DNA from: Bradyrhizobium sp. BR 10289
Lineage (GTDB): Bacteria; Pseudomonadota; Alphaproteobacteria; Rhizobiales; Xanthobacteraceae
NCBI RefSeq assembly: GCF_019455385.1
Contig: NZ_JACOFR010000043.1
Span: forward strand, 1-43,207
DNA length: 43,207 bases
Reading direction: 5' to 3'
Position numbers and translations under genes: made by a program. Positions 1-7,918 of the stretch are shown piece after piece; the first letter of the stretch is position 1, and each line of letters begins with the position of its first letter. The notes beneath the pieces were generated by a model. That model saw only the letters and a list, made by a program, of their open reading frames with translations, was not told the DNA's origin and did not search any database.

Positions 1-796
1 CGGCGGCGCGGTACTGCGTCGAGACATAGGCGGCCGCGAGGTTGTCGAGCACGCCGATCAAGAGGCCTCCTGCAATGGCGCCGCGTACCTGGTTGAAGCC
101 GCCGACGATCGCGGCGATGAAAGCGGCCTGGCCCAGCACCTCGCCGGAAGAGAACTTCGCGAGATAAATCGGCGTGATCAGCAGCGAGGCCAGCGCGACC
201 AGGAAGGCGTTGATCAGGAAGGTCAGCAGGATCATGCGCTCGACGGGAACGCCGATGATGCGCGCCACCGTCGGATTCTGCGCCGCCGCCTGCATCTGGT
301 GGCCGAGCGAGGTGCGGTTGAGCAGCGTCGTCAGGCCGACGACGGCCAGAATGGCGACAATGAGGACGCCGATGCTTTGCAGCGAGACGGCGTGACCGAG
401 GATTGAGACGTCGCCAGTCGGCACGATCGAGGGGAAGGGCGAGGCTTCTGCGCTGAAGAACTGCTTGACCGCTTCCTTGATGCCGATCGCCAGCGCCATG
501 GTCGCGATCGCCAGCGGCAGCACGCCGTGGCGCAGCATCGGATCGACCAGCAGCAGCTTGAAGCCGAGGCCGAGCAGGATCATCGAGAGCAGGATGCCGA
601 GGATGATCGCGAGCCAGAACGGGGCGCCGGCATGCATCGCCGCCAGCATCAAAAACGCCGGCAGCATCACGAACTCGCCTTGCGCGAAATTGATGGTCTG
701 CGAGGTCTGCCACAGCAGCGTGAAGCCGACCGCGACCAGCGCATAGATCGCGCCGGTGGCGAGGCCCGCGACTAGAAGATCGAATAGATTCGACAT
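1..796 (-). CDS. LivH-type branched-chain amino acid ABC transporter permease (3' end cut by window edge)
   Basis: This is an inner-membrane permease subunit of a LivH/LivM-type ABC importer. I translated the minus strand from the ATG at 794-796. The product starts MSNLFDLLVAGLATGAIYAL and shows the LivH hallmarks, including an INFAQGEF segment near residue 40, alternating hydrophobic segments, and an LGHQMQAAAQNPTVARIIGV loop before the last third. The reading frame runs off the left edge, so the C-terminus is missing. A purine-rich GAGAGCGGA precedes the start. It lies downstream of a binding-protein gene (978-2108) on the same strand, with a palindromic repeat between them. The partner permease and ATPases should lie to the left of the window. 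The substrate is not shown by sequence; the adjoining shikimate/quinate dehydrogenase suggests a hydroaromatic acid rather than an amino acid (inference). Confidence 0.9.
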   Translation of the reverse strand, partial: MSNLFDLLVAGLATGAIYALVAVGFTLLWQTSQTINFAQGEFVMLPAFLMLAAMHAGAPFWLAIILGILLSMILLGLGFKLLLVDPMLRHGVLPLAIATMALAIGIKEAVKQFFSAEASPFPSIVPTGDVSILGHAVSLQSIGVLIVAILAVVGLTTLLNRTSLGHQMQAAAQNPTVARIIGVPVERMILLTFLINAFLVALASLLITPIYLAKFSSGEVLGQAAFIAAIVGGFNQVRGAIAGGLLIGVLDNLAAAYVSTQYRAA

Positions 797-834
797 GTTC
801 CGCTCTCGCCTATCCCTCGTCCGGCTCTATCGTC

Positions 835-959
835 TCCCTCGCCCCGCCCTTGCGGGGAGAGGGCGGGGTGAGGGGCTCTCTTCGAGAACTCATCGCCCAC
901 CATTTTCGTGGACGCAGCCCCTCACCCCAACCCTCTCCCCGTAAGAACGGGGAGAGGGA
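835..959. repeat. Palindromic intergenic repeat, paired ends (GC-rich REP-like family)
   Basis: Two copies of a roughly 41-bp GC-rich unit face each other at 835-876 and 918-959. Each is itself a hairpin, with stem CTCCCCG or GCCCCGC and loops such as CCCTTGC and TTCTTA. The ends differ by several substitutions. The element sits between the binding-protein gene and the permease gene on the same strand, so it may cap or stabilise the upstream mRNA and lower expression of the permease. A second member of the family is at 25841-25972. Confidence 0.75.
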
Positions 960-977
960 GAAGAAGGGCGAAGCGCT

Positions 978-2108
978 TCACTTCACCTTCGGCAGCACCT
1001 GCTTCACCACCTGCTTGCCTTCGACCACCTGGACCAGAAAGCTCTGGCGGTCGATGTCGCCGGTCTCGTTGAAGGTGACGTCCATCAGAATGCCCGGCTC
1101 CTCGGTCGCCTTGATCGTCAGGCCATGCAGCGTGTCGGCGAAGGCCTTGGAATCGACCTTGCCCATCTTCTCGGTGGTGGCCTTCACCATGTAGATGGCG
1201 AGATAGCCCTTCAGGCCGTTATGGTCGGGGACGTAATTGTACTTCTTCGAAAACTTCTCGCGGAACGTCTTGATCAGATCGACCGGCGCATCGGTGGTGA
1301 GGCCGACATGGCCGCGCGCGCCGTTGGCGGCATCGCCGGCCAGCTCGATCACCTTCTGGCCGATCAGCGTGGTCTCGCCCATCAGCGGCGCGGTGACGCC
1401 CTGGCGCTTCAGCTCCTTCAGGATGCGCGCGCTCTCTTCCTCGTTGAGATAGACGAACACCGCGTCCGGATTAGCGGCCTTGATCTTGCCGACGTCGGCG
1501 GCGAAATCGGCCTGGCCCGCTTCCGTCGAGAGGTCGGCGACGACCTTGGAGCCGAGCCGCTCGAGCTCCTTCACCACGACGTCACGCCCGCCGCGGCCAA
1601 AATCGTTGTTGACCCAGACCACCGCGACCGTCTTGGCCTTCATCTCATCGTGGATGTATTTTGCCACCTTCGGCATCGAGGATTGCTGGCCGAACGAGGT
1701 GCGGAACAGGAACTTGTTGCCACCTTGCGTCAGCTCGGCGGCTTCGCCGCCCATGATCTGCGCGATGCCCGCTTCCGCCGCGAGCGGCGCCGTCACCTTC
1801 ACCGAGCCGGAATAGCCGGGTCCGAGCAGCACGTAAGGTTCGGCATCGAGCGCCTTCTGCACCTGGGCGCGGGCGACGCCGGGGTTGGACTGCGAGTCGG
1901 CGTGGGTGATCTCGAGCTTACGGCCGAGCACCCCGCCCTTGGCGTTGATCTCCTCGATCGCGAGATCGATGCCGTTCTTCCAGTTGGTGCCGACCGTGGC
2001 GCCGCCCCCCGAGAGCTCGGCGACGTCGGCGAGCTTGATCGCCTGGGCGAAGGCGCCCGTGGTCGTGATTGCGGCGAGCAGCGCGCCCACCAACAGTGTC
2101 GATTTCAT
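978..2108 (-). CDS. Branched-chain-type ABC transporter substrate-binding protein (LivJ/LivK family)
   Basis: This periplasmic binding protein should deliver ligand to the permease encoded just downstream. The start chosen is the ATG at 2106-2108, giving 376 residues. It has a typical signal peptide (MKSTLLVGALLAAITTTGAFA, cleaved after AFA) and a strong GGGAGG ribosome site 8 bases upstream. The in-frame ATG at 2162 would put 18 charged residues ahead of the signal and is unlikely. The mature protein has the type I periplasmic binding fold: IKLADVAELSGGGATVGTNW at the N-terminus, a GPGYSGSV ligand-loop region, and a central VVWVNNDFGRGG segment. Such proteins bind amino acids, amides or aromatic acids, so family membership alone does not name the ligand. 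The upstream neighbour is a shikimate/quinate dehydrogenase gene read in the same direction, which favours a hydroaromatic or aromatic acid. Confidence 0.93.
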   Translation of the reverse strand: MKSTLLVGALLAAITTTGAFAQAIKLADVAELSGGGATVGTNWKNGIDLAIEEINAKGGVLGRKLEITHADSQSNPGVARAQVQKALDAEPYVLLGPGYSGSVKVTAPLAAEAGIAQIMGGEAAELTQGGNKFLFRTSFGQQSSMPKVAKYIHDEMKAKTVAVVWVNNDFGRGGRDVVVKELERLGSKVVADLSTEAGQADFAADVGKIKAANPDAVFVYLNEEESARILKELKRQGVTAPLMGETTLIGQKVIELAGDAANGARGHVGLTTDAPVDLIKTFREKFSKKYNYVPDHNGLKGYLAIYMVKATTEKMGKVDSKAFADTLHGLTIKATEEPGILMDVTFNETGDIDRQSFLVQVVEGKQVVKQVLPKVK

Positions 2109-2163
2109 TGTCCTGTCCTCCCATTTCGATTTTGCCAGCGGCCTTGTGTCCGGCCGCTTCACC

Positions 2164-3042
2164 TCAAGCTGACTGATAGGCTGCGCTCCGTGCCGCCATC
2201 ACCTCGTCGAATGCCTCTCCCATGATCTCGGTCGATGGGGCAAGGCCAGTGAACAGTTCGAATGCGTCGGCGGCCTGGTAGATCGCAAGCTCGCGCCCGG
2301 TCATGATCCGCGCACCCTTGGCGCGCCCCGCCGCCAGCAGCGGCGTGATCAGCGGCGAATAGACGGCGTCGGCGACCCACAGGTCTTCGCGCAACAGTGC
2401 TGGCGGGACAGGCGTATCCCGGTTCGGCAGCATGCCGACCGGCGTGCCGTTGACGAGGCCGGTTGCGCCATCGACCGCGTCTTCCACGCTTCGCGCCACC
2501 CGCGCGCCGCCGTGCGGGGCCAGCAGTACGGCGAGCTTTTCCGCCCGAGCCGGTTCGCTGTCGAAGATGCGCAGATCGGTCACATCAAGGCTCGCCAGCG
2601 CAAAGGCGATCGCCTTGCCGACGCCGCCGGTGCCGATCACGGCAACTGCATTTCCTGAAGGGGCCAGCAGCGGCTTGACCGCCCGCGCGAAGCCGGTCGT
2701 GTCGGTGTTGTGGCCGATCAGCCGGCCGTTCTTGACGACGATAGTGTTGACCGCCGCCATGGTCGCGGCCGTTGGCGCCAGCTCGTCGAGCAGCGGGACC
2801 ACGGCTTCCTTGTAGGGGAAGGTGACGTTGGTGCCGGCAAAGCCGAGGCGCCGCAGGCCTTCGAGCATCATGGCGAGCTCGGCTGCGTCGGCGCCGGCCA
2901 CCTCGATCAGCTGATAATGGCCGCGCAGGCCCAGCGCCTCGGCGGCGCGCTCATGCATGGCAGGGGAGGCGGAGTGGGCGATCGGCGCGCCGATCAGGCC
3001 GGTGAGGAGCTTCTTGCTGGCGGCATATCCGCGCTTCGACAT
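2164..3042 (-). CDS. aroE: Shikimate/quinate dehydrogenase (AroE family), probably NAD-preferring and catabolic
   Basis: This soluble oxidoreductase interconverts shikimate and 3-dehydroshikimate, or quinate and 3-dehydroquinate. In its 292 residues the substrate-binding half shows AHSASP (Ser24, Ser26), NVTFPYK (Thr74, catalytic Lys78), VNT (Asn99) and HNTDTTG (Asn112, Asp114). The Rossmann half has GTGGVG at 137-142. After the second strand the sequence is IFDSEPARAEKLA, with Asp161 where biosynthetic NADP-dependent AroE enzymes carry the NRT motif. An acidic residue there is known from NAD-dependent quinate/shikimate dehydrogenases. Gene context, between a LysR regulator and an importer binding protein, also fits a catabolic role. 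A second, biosynthetic aroE would then be expected elsewhere in the genome. The substrate preference is inference. Confidence 0.88.
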   Translation of the reverse strand: MSKRGYAASKKLLTGLIGAPIAHSASPAMHERAAEALGLRGHYQLIEVAGADAAELAMMLEGLRRLGFAGTNVTFPYKEAVVPLLDELAPTAATMAAVNTIVVKNGRLIGHNTDTTGFARAVKPLLAPSGNAVAVIGTGGVGKAIAFALASLDVTDLRIFDSEPARAEKLAVLLAPHGGARVARSVEDAVDGATGLVNGTPVGMLPNRDTPVPPALLREDLWVADAVYSPLITPLLAAGRAKGARIMTGRELAIYQAADAFELFTGLAPSTEIMGEAFDEVMAARSAAYQSA

Positions 3043-3132
3043 GGTTCGCTATCGTCCCGTTGGCAGCCTTCGGTCCCGGCCATTAGCGGGGAAATCCGTG
3101 CCATTCCAAGGGGGACGATAGCCTTTCCATTG

Positions 3133-3177
3133 CCTAACACAATTACCCTTTTATCCTGCAAACCTAACATCATGTTA
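3133..3177 (-). promoter_or_regulatory. Candidate LysR-type operator region ahead of the aroE-liv unit
   Basis: A perfect 13-bp palindrome TAACATCATGTTA (3165-3177) has the T-N11-A form of a LysR-family recognition site. It overlaps the stop codon of the lysR gene and lies about 125 bp upstream of the aroE start. The heptamer CCTAACA occurs in it (3163-3169) and again at 3133-3139, exactly 30 bp or about three helical turns away. This resembles the paired recognition and activation sites of LysR regulators. No protein-DNA evidence exists; the assignment rests on symmetry, spacing and position. Confidence 0.55.
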
Positions 3178-4113
3178 TTTCTTGCGTCCGCGCCCCGGCG
3201 CCGCCCTGCCGTTGCCGCGGGCCGGCTCGACCGCGCGCATCTCGGCGCGCAGGGACTCGATGAAATACTCGACGTGCAGCGACAGCGGTGCGCCACGCTT
3301 CACCGCGATATAGGTGTCGAACCGCGTCGGCTCGGCGATCCTGATCAGTTCGATGCCGGGATAGCCGCCATGGGCCACCGTGAACTGGTCGATGATGGCG
3401 ATGCCGAGCCCCGCCTTCACCAGCGCGCAGACCGTGGTGCCGAAGCGCGCGCGGATGGTGATGTTGTAGTCGAGCCGATGGCGCGCGAAGATCTCGGCCA
3501 TGATGCGGCCGTAGGGGTCGTTCGGATCGATGCCGATCAGCGGATAGCGGGTGATCTCGGCCGCCGTGACCTGCTTGCGGCCGGCCAGCTCGTGGCCCGG
3601 CGGCACGATGCAATAGAGCTCGCCCGAGGCCAGCGGCATGAAGTCGAGCCCGGAATGCTCGAGACGATAGCTCATCGCGACGCACTCGCCGCGGCCGAGC
3701 ATGAGATAGTCGATGGCTTCCTCGAGCTTGAGGATGTTGATGTCGATGCCGAGGTCCGGATAGCGTCGCCGCACCCGCTCGATCGCGCGCGGCACCATCA
3801 CCTGCGAGATGCTGGGCACCGAGCCGATGCGCAGCTCCGACAGGCCGCCACGGCCGATCTTGGAGATGATCTCGGAGAGATCGTCGACCTTCTTGTAAAC
3901 CCCGTTGATCTGCTCGAAAATGGTCTCGGCTTCCGGCGTCGGGAAATAACGCCCGTTCTGGCGCTGGAAGAAGCGGATGCCGAGCGAGCGCTCGGTGTAT
4001 TTGACGAGCCGGCTGATCCCCGGCGCCGACACGTTGAGCAGCTTGGCCGCGCCGGCAATGGTCCCCGTCACCATCACGGCACGGATCACTTCAACCTGGC
4101 GCAACGTCATCAT
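3175..4113 (-). CDS. LysR-family transcriptional regulator
   Basis: This 312-residue regulator has an N-terminal winged helix-turn-helix (residues 1-60, with GTIAGAAKLLNVSAPGISRL as the recognition region). A linker helix follows, then a periplasmic-binding-like effector domain containing LRIGSVPSI near residue 95 and the GLGIAIIDQF segment near residue 240. The C-terminus ends in a basic tail, RGNGRAAPGRGRKK. It is read in the same direction as aroE and the transporter genes rather than divergently, with a 132-bp gap that holds a T-N11-A palindrome. It is likely to control those genes in response to a hydroaromatic compound (inference). Start choice is between two adjacent ATGs; the second (4108-4110) has the better distance from AGGG. 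Confidence 0.9.
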   Translation of the reverse strand: MMTLRQVEVIRAVMVTGTIAGAAKLLNVSAPGISRLVKYTERSLGIRFFQRQNGRYFPTPEAETIFEQINGVYKKVDDLSEIISKIGRGGLSELRIGSVPSISQVMVPRAIERVRRRYPDLGIDINILKLEEAIDYLMLGRGECVAMSYRLEHSGLDFMPLASGELYCIVPPGHELAGRKQVTAAEITRYPLIGIDPNDPYGRIMAEIFARHRLDYNITIRARFGTTVCALVKAGLGIAIIDQFTVAHGGYPGIELIRIAEPTRFDTYIAVKRGAPLSLHVEYFIESLRAEMRAVEPARGNGRAAPGRGRKK

Positions 4114-4116
4114 CCC

Positions 4117-4151
4117 TGAGATGTCCCGGATTGTCTTGCGGGATCATCTCA
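4117..4151. repeat. Hairpin repeat with GAGATG-CCCG arms
   Basis: Left arm TGAGATGTCCCG (4117-4128), a 10-base loop, and right arm CGGGATCATCTCA (4139-4151) pair with a single one-base bulge. The hairpin lies between the end of the histidine kinase gene and the start of lysR, both on the minus strand. It could end the kai transcript, but there is no run of T after it. A near-identical hairpin at 29797-29830 shows that this is a dispersed element. Confidence 0.6.
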
Positions 4152-4182
4152 CGGATGCGGCAATCTCATCCAGCGGCAAATG

Positions 4183-5670
4183 TCAGGAATGGAAATGACC
4201 GTATTTCGGGATCGAGATCTGGCAGACCACACCGGTCGGCAGGAATTCGAGCTTCGTCCCGCCGCCCGGTCCGCTGCCGAGGCTACGGGAAATCAGCGTC
4301 TGGCCGAAGCCTGACTTGGTCGGCGCGGTGACCAGCGGGCCGTCGCGCTCCTCCCATTCGATCAGCAGTGCGCCGTCTTCGGCAAGACCGACCCGGCGAA
4401 CCGACAATTTGCCGGATCGGGTCGAGAGGGCGCCGTACTTCACGGCGTTGGTCGTCAGTTCATGAAAGACAAGGCCGAGCGAGACTGCCGTTTTGGAATC
4501 AACGGCGATATCGAGGCCTTCCATCGTGATACGACCGCCCGAGAGTGTCGTGTAAGGCGCGAGCTCGACGCTGAGCACGTCCTTGATCTGGAGATTTTCC
4601 CAGGACGCGTTCGACAGCAGCGTGTGGGTCGCCGCGAGTGCCTGAATGCGGCCCGCGAAGGATTTTTGAAAATCCTCGATCGTGCGGACGTGCGAGGCCG
4701 TGCGTGCCGAGATGGCAAGCACCATCGCCAGGGTATTCTTGACGCGGTGGTCGAGCTCGCCCATCAGCAATGCCTGCCGTCGTTCCGCCGCCTTGCGTTG
4801 CGACAGGTTGATCAGCGTCACGACACAGCCTTGTGTCCTGTCTCCGGAGACGATCAGCGGCGCCGCGCTGATCAGGACGTCGGTCACGTCGGCTGACGAC
4901 GTCTTCACCGCCGCCTCCAGCCCCTGAACGGGGGTGCCGCTGGCCGCCATGGCAACGATGTCTGCGCCGGACATCAGTTCGGTGGCGTCGGCGAAGGTCA
5001 GCTCAATCGCATCCTCGAAGCTCTTGCCGATTGGCGCCTCGGCGCAGATCCGCTCGGCGGCAGCGTTGATGTGGGTGACGTTGCCGGCGCGGTCGCAGAC
5101 GATGACGGCTTCATTTGCAGATGCCAGGATGGATCGTGCCAGCCGTTCTGATTCCTTCGCGGCGGCGCTCTGCTCGCGTTCGCTGATGTCGGTAAAGGTG
5201 ATCGCGACGCCGCTCACGATACCGAAATCGATCGGCGTTCCCGTGAGCAGGAAACTTCGGTCGGCATTGCCGATGCGCACGTGGATCTCGGCGGATTGGC
5301 GCTCCTTAAGCGCCTGTGTCAGCAGGCGGCGGAACGTGGTCTGGTTCACCGGGTCGAACAGGCCGAGCAGCGCCTGGCCCGAGAGCGCGTCGGCCGGGCG
5401 GTCCAGCAAGGTGCAAAGCGCCTGGTTGGCATAGATCAGCTGGCCTTCGCGGTCGAAAGCAGCCGCACCGATGTCCATCGCTTCCATGAAAGTGCGGTAG
5501 GATTGCTCGCCGCCTTCCAGGGTGAAGACCTGCTCGGTTGCTCCGCCCTTGATGACCACGGCATCGATCTCGCCTTCGCGAATGGCCCGGAGCGTCTCCT
5601 CGGCCTCGTAAAGCCGAGCTTCGAGTTCGTCCCGGGTCAACGCGGATACGAGCGACACCACCGTCATCAT
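4183..5670 (-). CDS. PAS-domain sensor histidine kinase, HWE/HisKA_2 type, coupled to kaiB
   Basis: This 495-residue soluble kinase has no membrane segment. An N-terminal helical stretch (10-45) leads into a PAS domain (about 57-165) and a second PAS domain (about 175-292). The phosphoacceptor box is ELDHRVKNTLAMV with His308. The ATPase domain starts with VFHELTTNAVKYGALS, which holds the HWE-family histidine (His403) and N-box Asn408, followed by the WEERDGP motif at 439-445. Its start codon overlaps the kaiB stop in an ATGATGA arrangement, so the two are translationally coupled. The ATG three bases further in (5667) is an equally good start. Kinases of this class next to kaiBC are known from purple bacteria, where they are thought to be the output of the timer. 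No response regulator gene is adjacent. Confidence 0.93.
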   Translation of the reverse strand: MMTVVSLVSALTRDELEARLYEAEETLRAIREGEIDAVVIKGGATEQVFTLEGGEQSYRTFMEAMDIGAAAFDREGQLIYANQALCTLLDRPADALSGQALLGLFDPVNQTTFRRLLTQALKERQSAEIHVRIGNADRSFLLTGTPIDFGIVSGVAITFTDISEREQSAAAKESERLARSILASANEAVIVCDRAGNVTHINAAAERICAEAPIGKSFEDAIELTFADATELMSGADIVAMAASGTPVQGLEAAVKTSSADVTDVLISAAPLIVSGDRTQGCVVTLINLSQRKAAERRQALLMGELDHRVKNTLAMVLAISARTASHVRTIEDFQKSFAGRIQALAATHTLLSNASWENLQIKDVLSVELAPYTTLSGGRITMEGLDIAVDSKTAVSLGLVFHELTTNAVKYGALSTRSGKLSVRRVGLAEDGALLIEWEERDGPLVTAPTKSGFGQTLISRSLGSGPGGGTKLEFLPTGVVCQISIPKYGHFHS

Positions 5671-5954
5671 TCCTCAACCGACAGATGCACTAGAACCTTT
5701 TGGGTGTCGGAAAGGTCCCCGATGATCTTGCGAATCGGCACCGGGAGCGCCTTCACCAGGGTCGGGATCGCGACGATGCCGTGCTCGCGCGCAAGCTGCG
5801 GCTGCTTCTTGAGGTCGATGACCTCGACCCTGTACTTGCCGGCGAGGTGCTCGGAGCAGATCTTTTCGAGATTGCGGATCGCGGCGAGCGATTTCGGCGT
5901 CTCGCCGGCGACGTAGAGAACGAGCTTCACGGGCTCGCTGGGTGCTTCGGCCAT
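5667..5954 (-). CDS. kaiB: KaiB-family clock protein
   Basis: This 95-residue thioredoxin-like protein is slightly shorter than cyanobacterial KaiB (about 102). It starts with the strand VKLVLYVAGETPKSLAAI and continues with YRVEVIDLKKQP and GIVAIPTLVKALP, which are the diagnostic KaiB segments. The C-terminus has the family LSDTQKVL helix. KaiB binds the ring of KaiC and resets or modulates its ATPase and phosphorylation cycle. It begins 3 bases after the kaiC stop, with AGGA in the end of kaiC serving as ribosome site, and it overlaps the next kinase gene by 4 bases. All three should be one transcript. Confidence 0.95.
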   Translation of the reverse strand: MAEAPSEPVKLVLYVAGETPKSLAAIRNLEKICSEHLAGKYRVEVIDLKKQPQLAREHGIVAIPTLVKALPVPIRKIIGDLSDTQKVLVHLSVEE

Positions 5955-5957
5955 AAC

Positions 5958-7655
5958 TCAGTCCTGCTTCGTCGTGCCGGCAGGGAGCTCCACCCCCCGT
6001 CCACGCGCCATTGCAGTGGCATCGTCCCGGCTTTGTTTGAGATAGAGGTCTTCGGCCTTGACGAGCCGCTTGAGCTCGGCCTCGTCCGCCTCGATATCGG
6101 CGTTCAGCGCCTCGATCTGCGCGAGTGCGCGCCGCCGCCGCTGGGTCACCTGGCCTTGCAGGCGATCGACTTCGGCGCGTCGCTCGGCTTCCGCGCGGCG
6201 GGCGCGCGCTTCCTCGCTGCGCCGGGCCGAGCCGGTCAATGCGCCGCCATCGCCGAGATAGGGCTCCAGCAGGTGGATGCCGCTGCTCGACATGACGAAC
6301 TCGCGGACCTGGTTGGAATGGGCGATGCCGCGCGCCTTCAGCAGATAAAGCTCGCGGTTGAATTCGCCGTTGGCCTCGCGATTGAGCAGCAGGATCCAGC
6401 CATCCATCAACGAGGACAGGCCCGCATCGGTCGCGGCCTGCTCGACGCTGGCCAGATGCGTGAAGACAGCGGTGATGCCGTTGGACTTGAGGTAGTCCAC
6501 GACGCGCAGCAGCATCGCCTGGATCTCGGCGATGTCGGCCGAGCCGGTGAAGGCGGAGATCGGATCGAGCACGACGAGCTGCGGCTTGAACCTGTTGATC
6601 TCGCGCAGCATGATCGCGAGGTGCATTTCCAGCGAGTAGAACGTCGGCCGTGCCGCGATATACCGCATCTGGCCCGACTTCAGCCATCTGCCGAGATCCG
6701 TACCGATCGACCTCATGTTGCGCACCGTCTGCGCCTCGGACTCCTCGAATGAGAGATAGAGCACGCGCTCGCCGCGCTTGCAGGCGGCATCGGCCATCAT
6801 GCAGGCGAGCGAGCTCTTGCCGGAGCCGGCGACACCGGTGAGCAGGATGCTGCTGCCGCGATAGAAGCCGCCACCGGTCAGCATGGCATCGAGGTCGGGC
6901 ACGCCGGTCGAGATGCGCTCGTCGAACACCTTGTGGCCGAGGCCGAGCGAGGAGACCGGCAAAACGGAGAAACCGTCCTCGTCGATCAGGAACGGATACT
7001 CGTTGGTGCCGTGGGCGGTGCCGCGATACTTGACGATGCGCAGCCGCCGCGTCGAGATCTGGTTGTCGACCCGGTGATCCAGCAGGATCACGCAATCGGA
7101 GACATATTCCTCGAGGCCCTGCCGGGTCAGGCTGCCGTCGCCGCGTTCGCCGGTGATGACCGCGGTCAGGCCCTTCTGCTTGAGCCAGTCGAACAGGCGC
7201 CGGATCTCGGCGCGCAGGATGGCCGGGTTGGAGAAGGCCGAGAACAGACTCTCGATCGTATCGAGCACGATGCGCTTGGCGCCGATCGTGTCGACGGCGA
7301 ATTCGAGACGCAGAAACAAGGCTTCGAGGTCGTAATCGCCGATCTCGGCGACTTCCGATGGATCGATCGCGATGTGCTCGATATGGATCTTCGACTGATC
7401 GATCAGGCCCTGGAGGTCAAAACCGAGCGACTCCACATTGGCGACGATGTCGACCGGGCGCTCCTCGAACGTCACGAAGACGCCGGGCTCATCGTGAAGC
7501 CGGGCGCCGTTGAAGAGAAAGGTCGACGCGAACAAAGTCTTGCCGCAGCCGGCCGAACCGCAGACGAGGGTCGGCCGTCCGGTGGGAAGGCCTCCCAATG
7601 TCAGATCGTCAAAGCCTTCGATGCCGGTGGGAGATTTCCCGATACCCTCAGTCAT
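5958..7655 (-). CDS. kaiC: KaiC-family clock ATPase/kinase
   Basis: This protein has two tandem RecA-like domains in 565 residues. CI (about 8-240) has Walker A GSAGCGKT (33-40), the catalytic glutamate pair in TFEERP (Glu64-Glu65) and Asp132 of Walker B. CII (about 245-470) has Walker A GVAGSGKS (274-281), SFEESE (Glu304-Glu305) and Asp364. The segment ATDAGLSSLMDG aligns with the cyanobacterial phosphosite loop, placing Thr409, Ser414 and Ser415 at the positions of Thr426, Ser431 and Thr432. From about 478 to 545 there is an arginine- and glutamate-rich coiled coil absent from cyanobacterial KaiC. KaiC forms hexamers whose slow ATPase and autophosphorylation keep time together with KaiB. 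No kaiA is present, as is usual outside cyanobacteria, so an hourglass-type timer is more likely than a free-running clock. Confidence 0.95.
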   Translation of the reverse strand: MTEGIGKSPTGIEGFDDLTLGGLPTGRPTLVCGSAGCGKTLFASTFLFNGARLHDEPGVFVTFEERPVDIVANVESLGFDLQGLIDQSKIHIEHIAIDPSEVAEIGDYDLEALFLRLEFAVDTIGAKRIVLDTIESLFSAFSNPAILRAEIRRLFDWLKQKGLTAVITGERGDGSLTRQGLEEYVSDCVILLDHRVDNQISTRRLRIVKYRGTAHGTNEYPFLIDEDGFSVLPVSSLGLGHKVFDERISTGVPDLDAMLTGGGFYRGSSILLTGVAGSGKSSLACMMADAACKRGERVLYLSFEESEAQTVRNMRSIGTDLGRWLKSGQMRYIAARPTFYSLEMHLAIMLREINRFKPQLVVLDPISAFTGSADIAEIQAMLLRVVDYLKSNGITAVFTHLASVEQAATDAGLSSLMDGWILLLNREANGEFNRELYLLKARGIAHSNQVREFVMSSSGIHLLEPYLGDGGALTGSARRSEEARARRAEAERRAEVDRLQGQVTQRRRRALAQIEALNADIEADEAELKRLVKAEDLYLKQSRDDATAMARGRGVELPAGTTKQD

Positions 7656-7716
7656 GCCCTATCCTGGTTCCCGCCGCATTTTCTAAGCAAAGAACGTTGG
7701 GACGCCTAGGGGGCAG

Positions 7717-7732
7717 CGGGGAAATTTGTCCG
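7717..7732. promoter_or_regulatory. Imperfect palindrome upstream of kaiC resembling the bjaI lux-type box
   Basis: The 263 bp between kaiC and the next gene hold no coding sequence. CGGGGAAATTTGTCCG lies 62 bp upstream of the kaiC start. It is a 16-bp imperfect palindrome (six of eight pairs match) that shares the core GGGAAATTT with the perfect palindrome ahead of bjaI (9274-9287). A half-site-like TTGGGAA follows at 7739-7745. This is suggestive only; I saw no good sigma-70 pair in the gap. Confidence 0.3.
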
Positions 7733-7918
7733 CGTCAAATTGGGAACAAATCGCCTGGACCGATGTTGTCGCTTTCCTTCGATGTCGGCAGCAATTGACC
7801 GCAGGAAATCGAGGCCGCGTGCTCGGCCGGCGCGGGCGTTCAAAAGTGAACATACAATCCTACCGCCATGTAGCATCAGCGGCCAGATCCCGCCGCCGGT
7901 GCGGCTCGAGAGGGCGAG

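Noticed and set aside
4183..7918. A kaiA gene or a response regulator in the kai operon
   Set aside because: No frame in or near the operon shows a KaiA or receiver domain.
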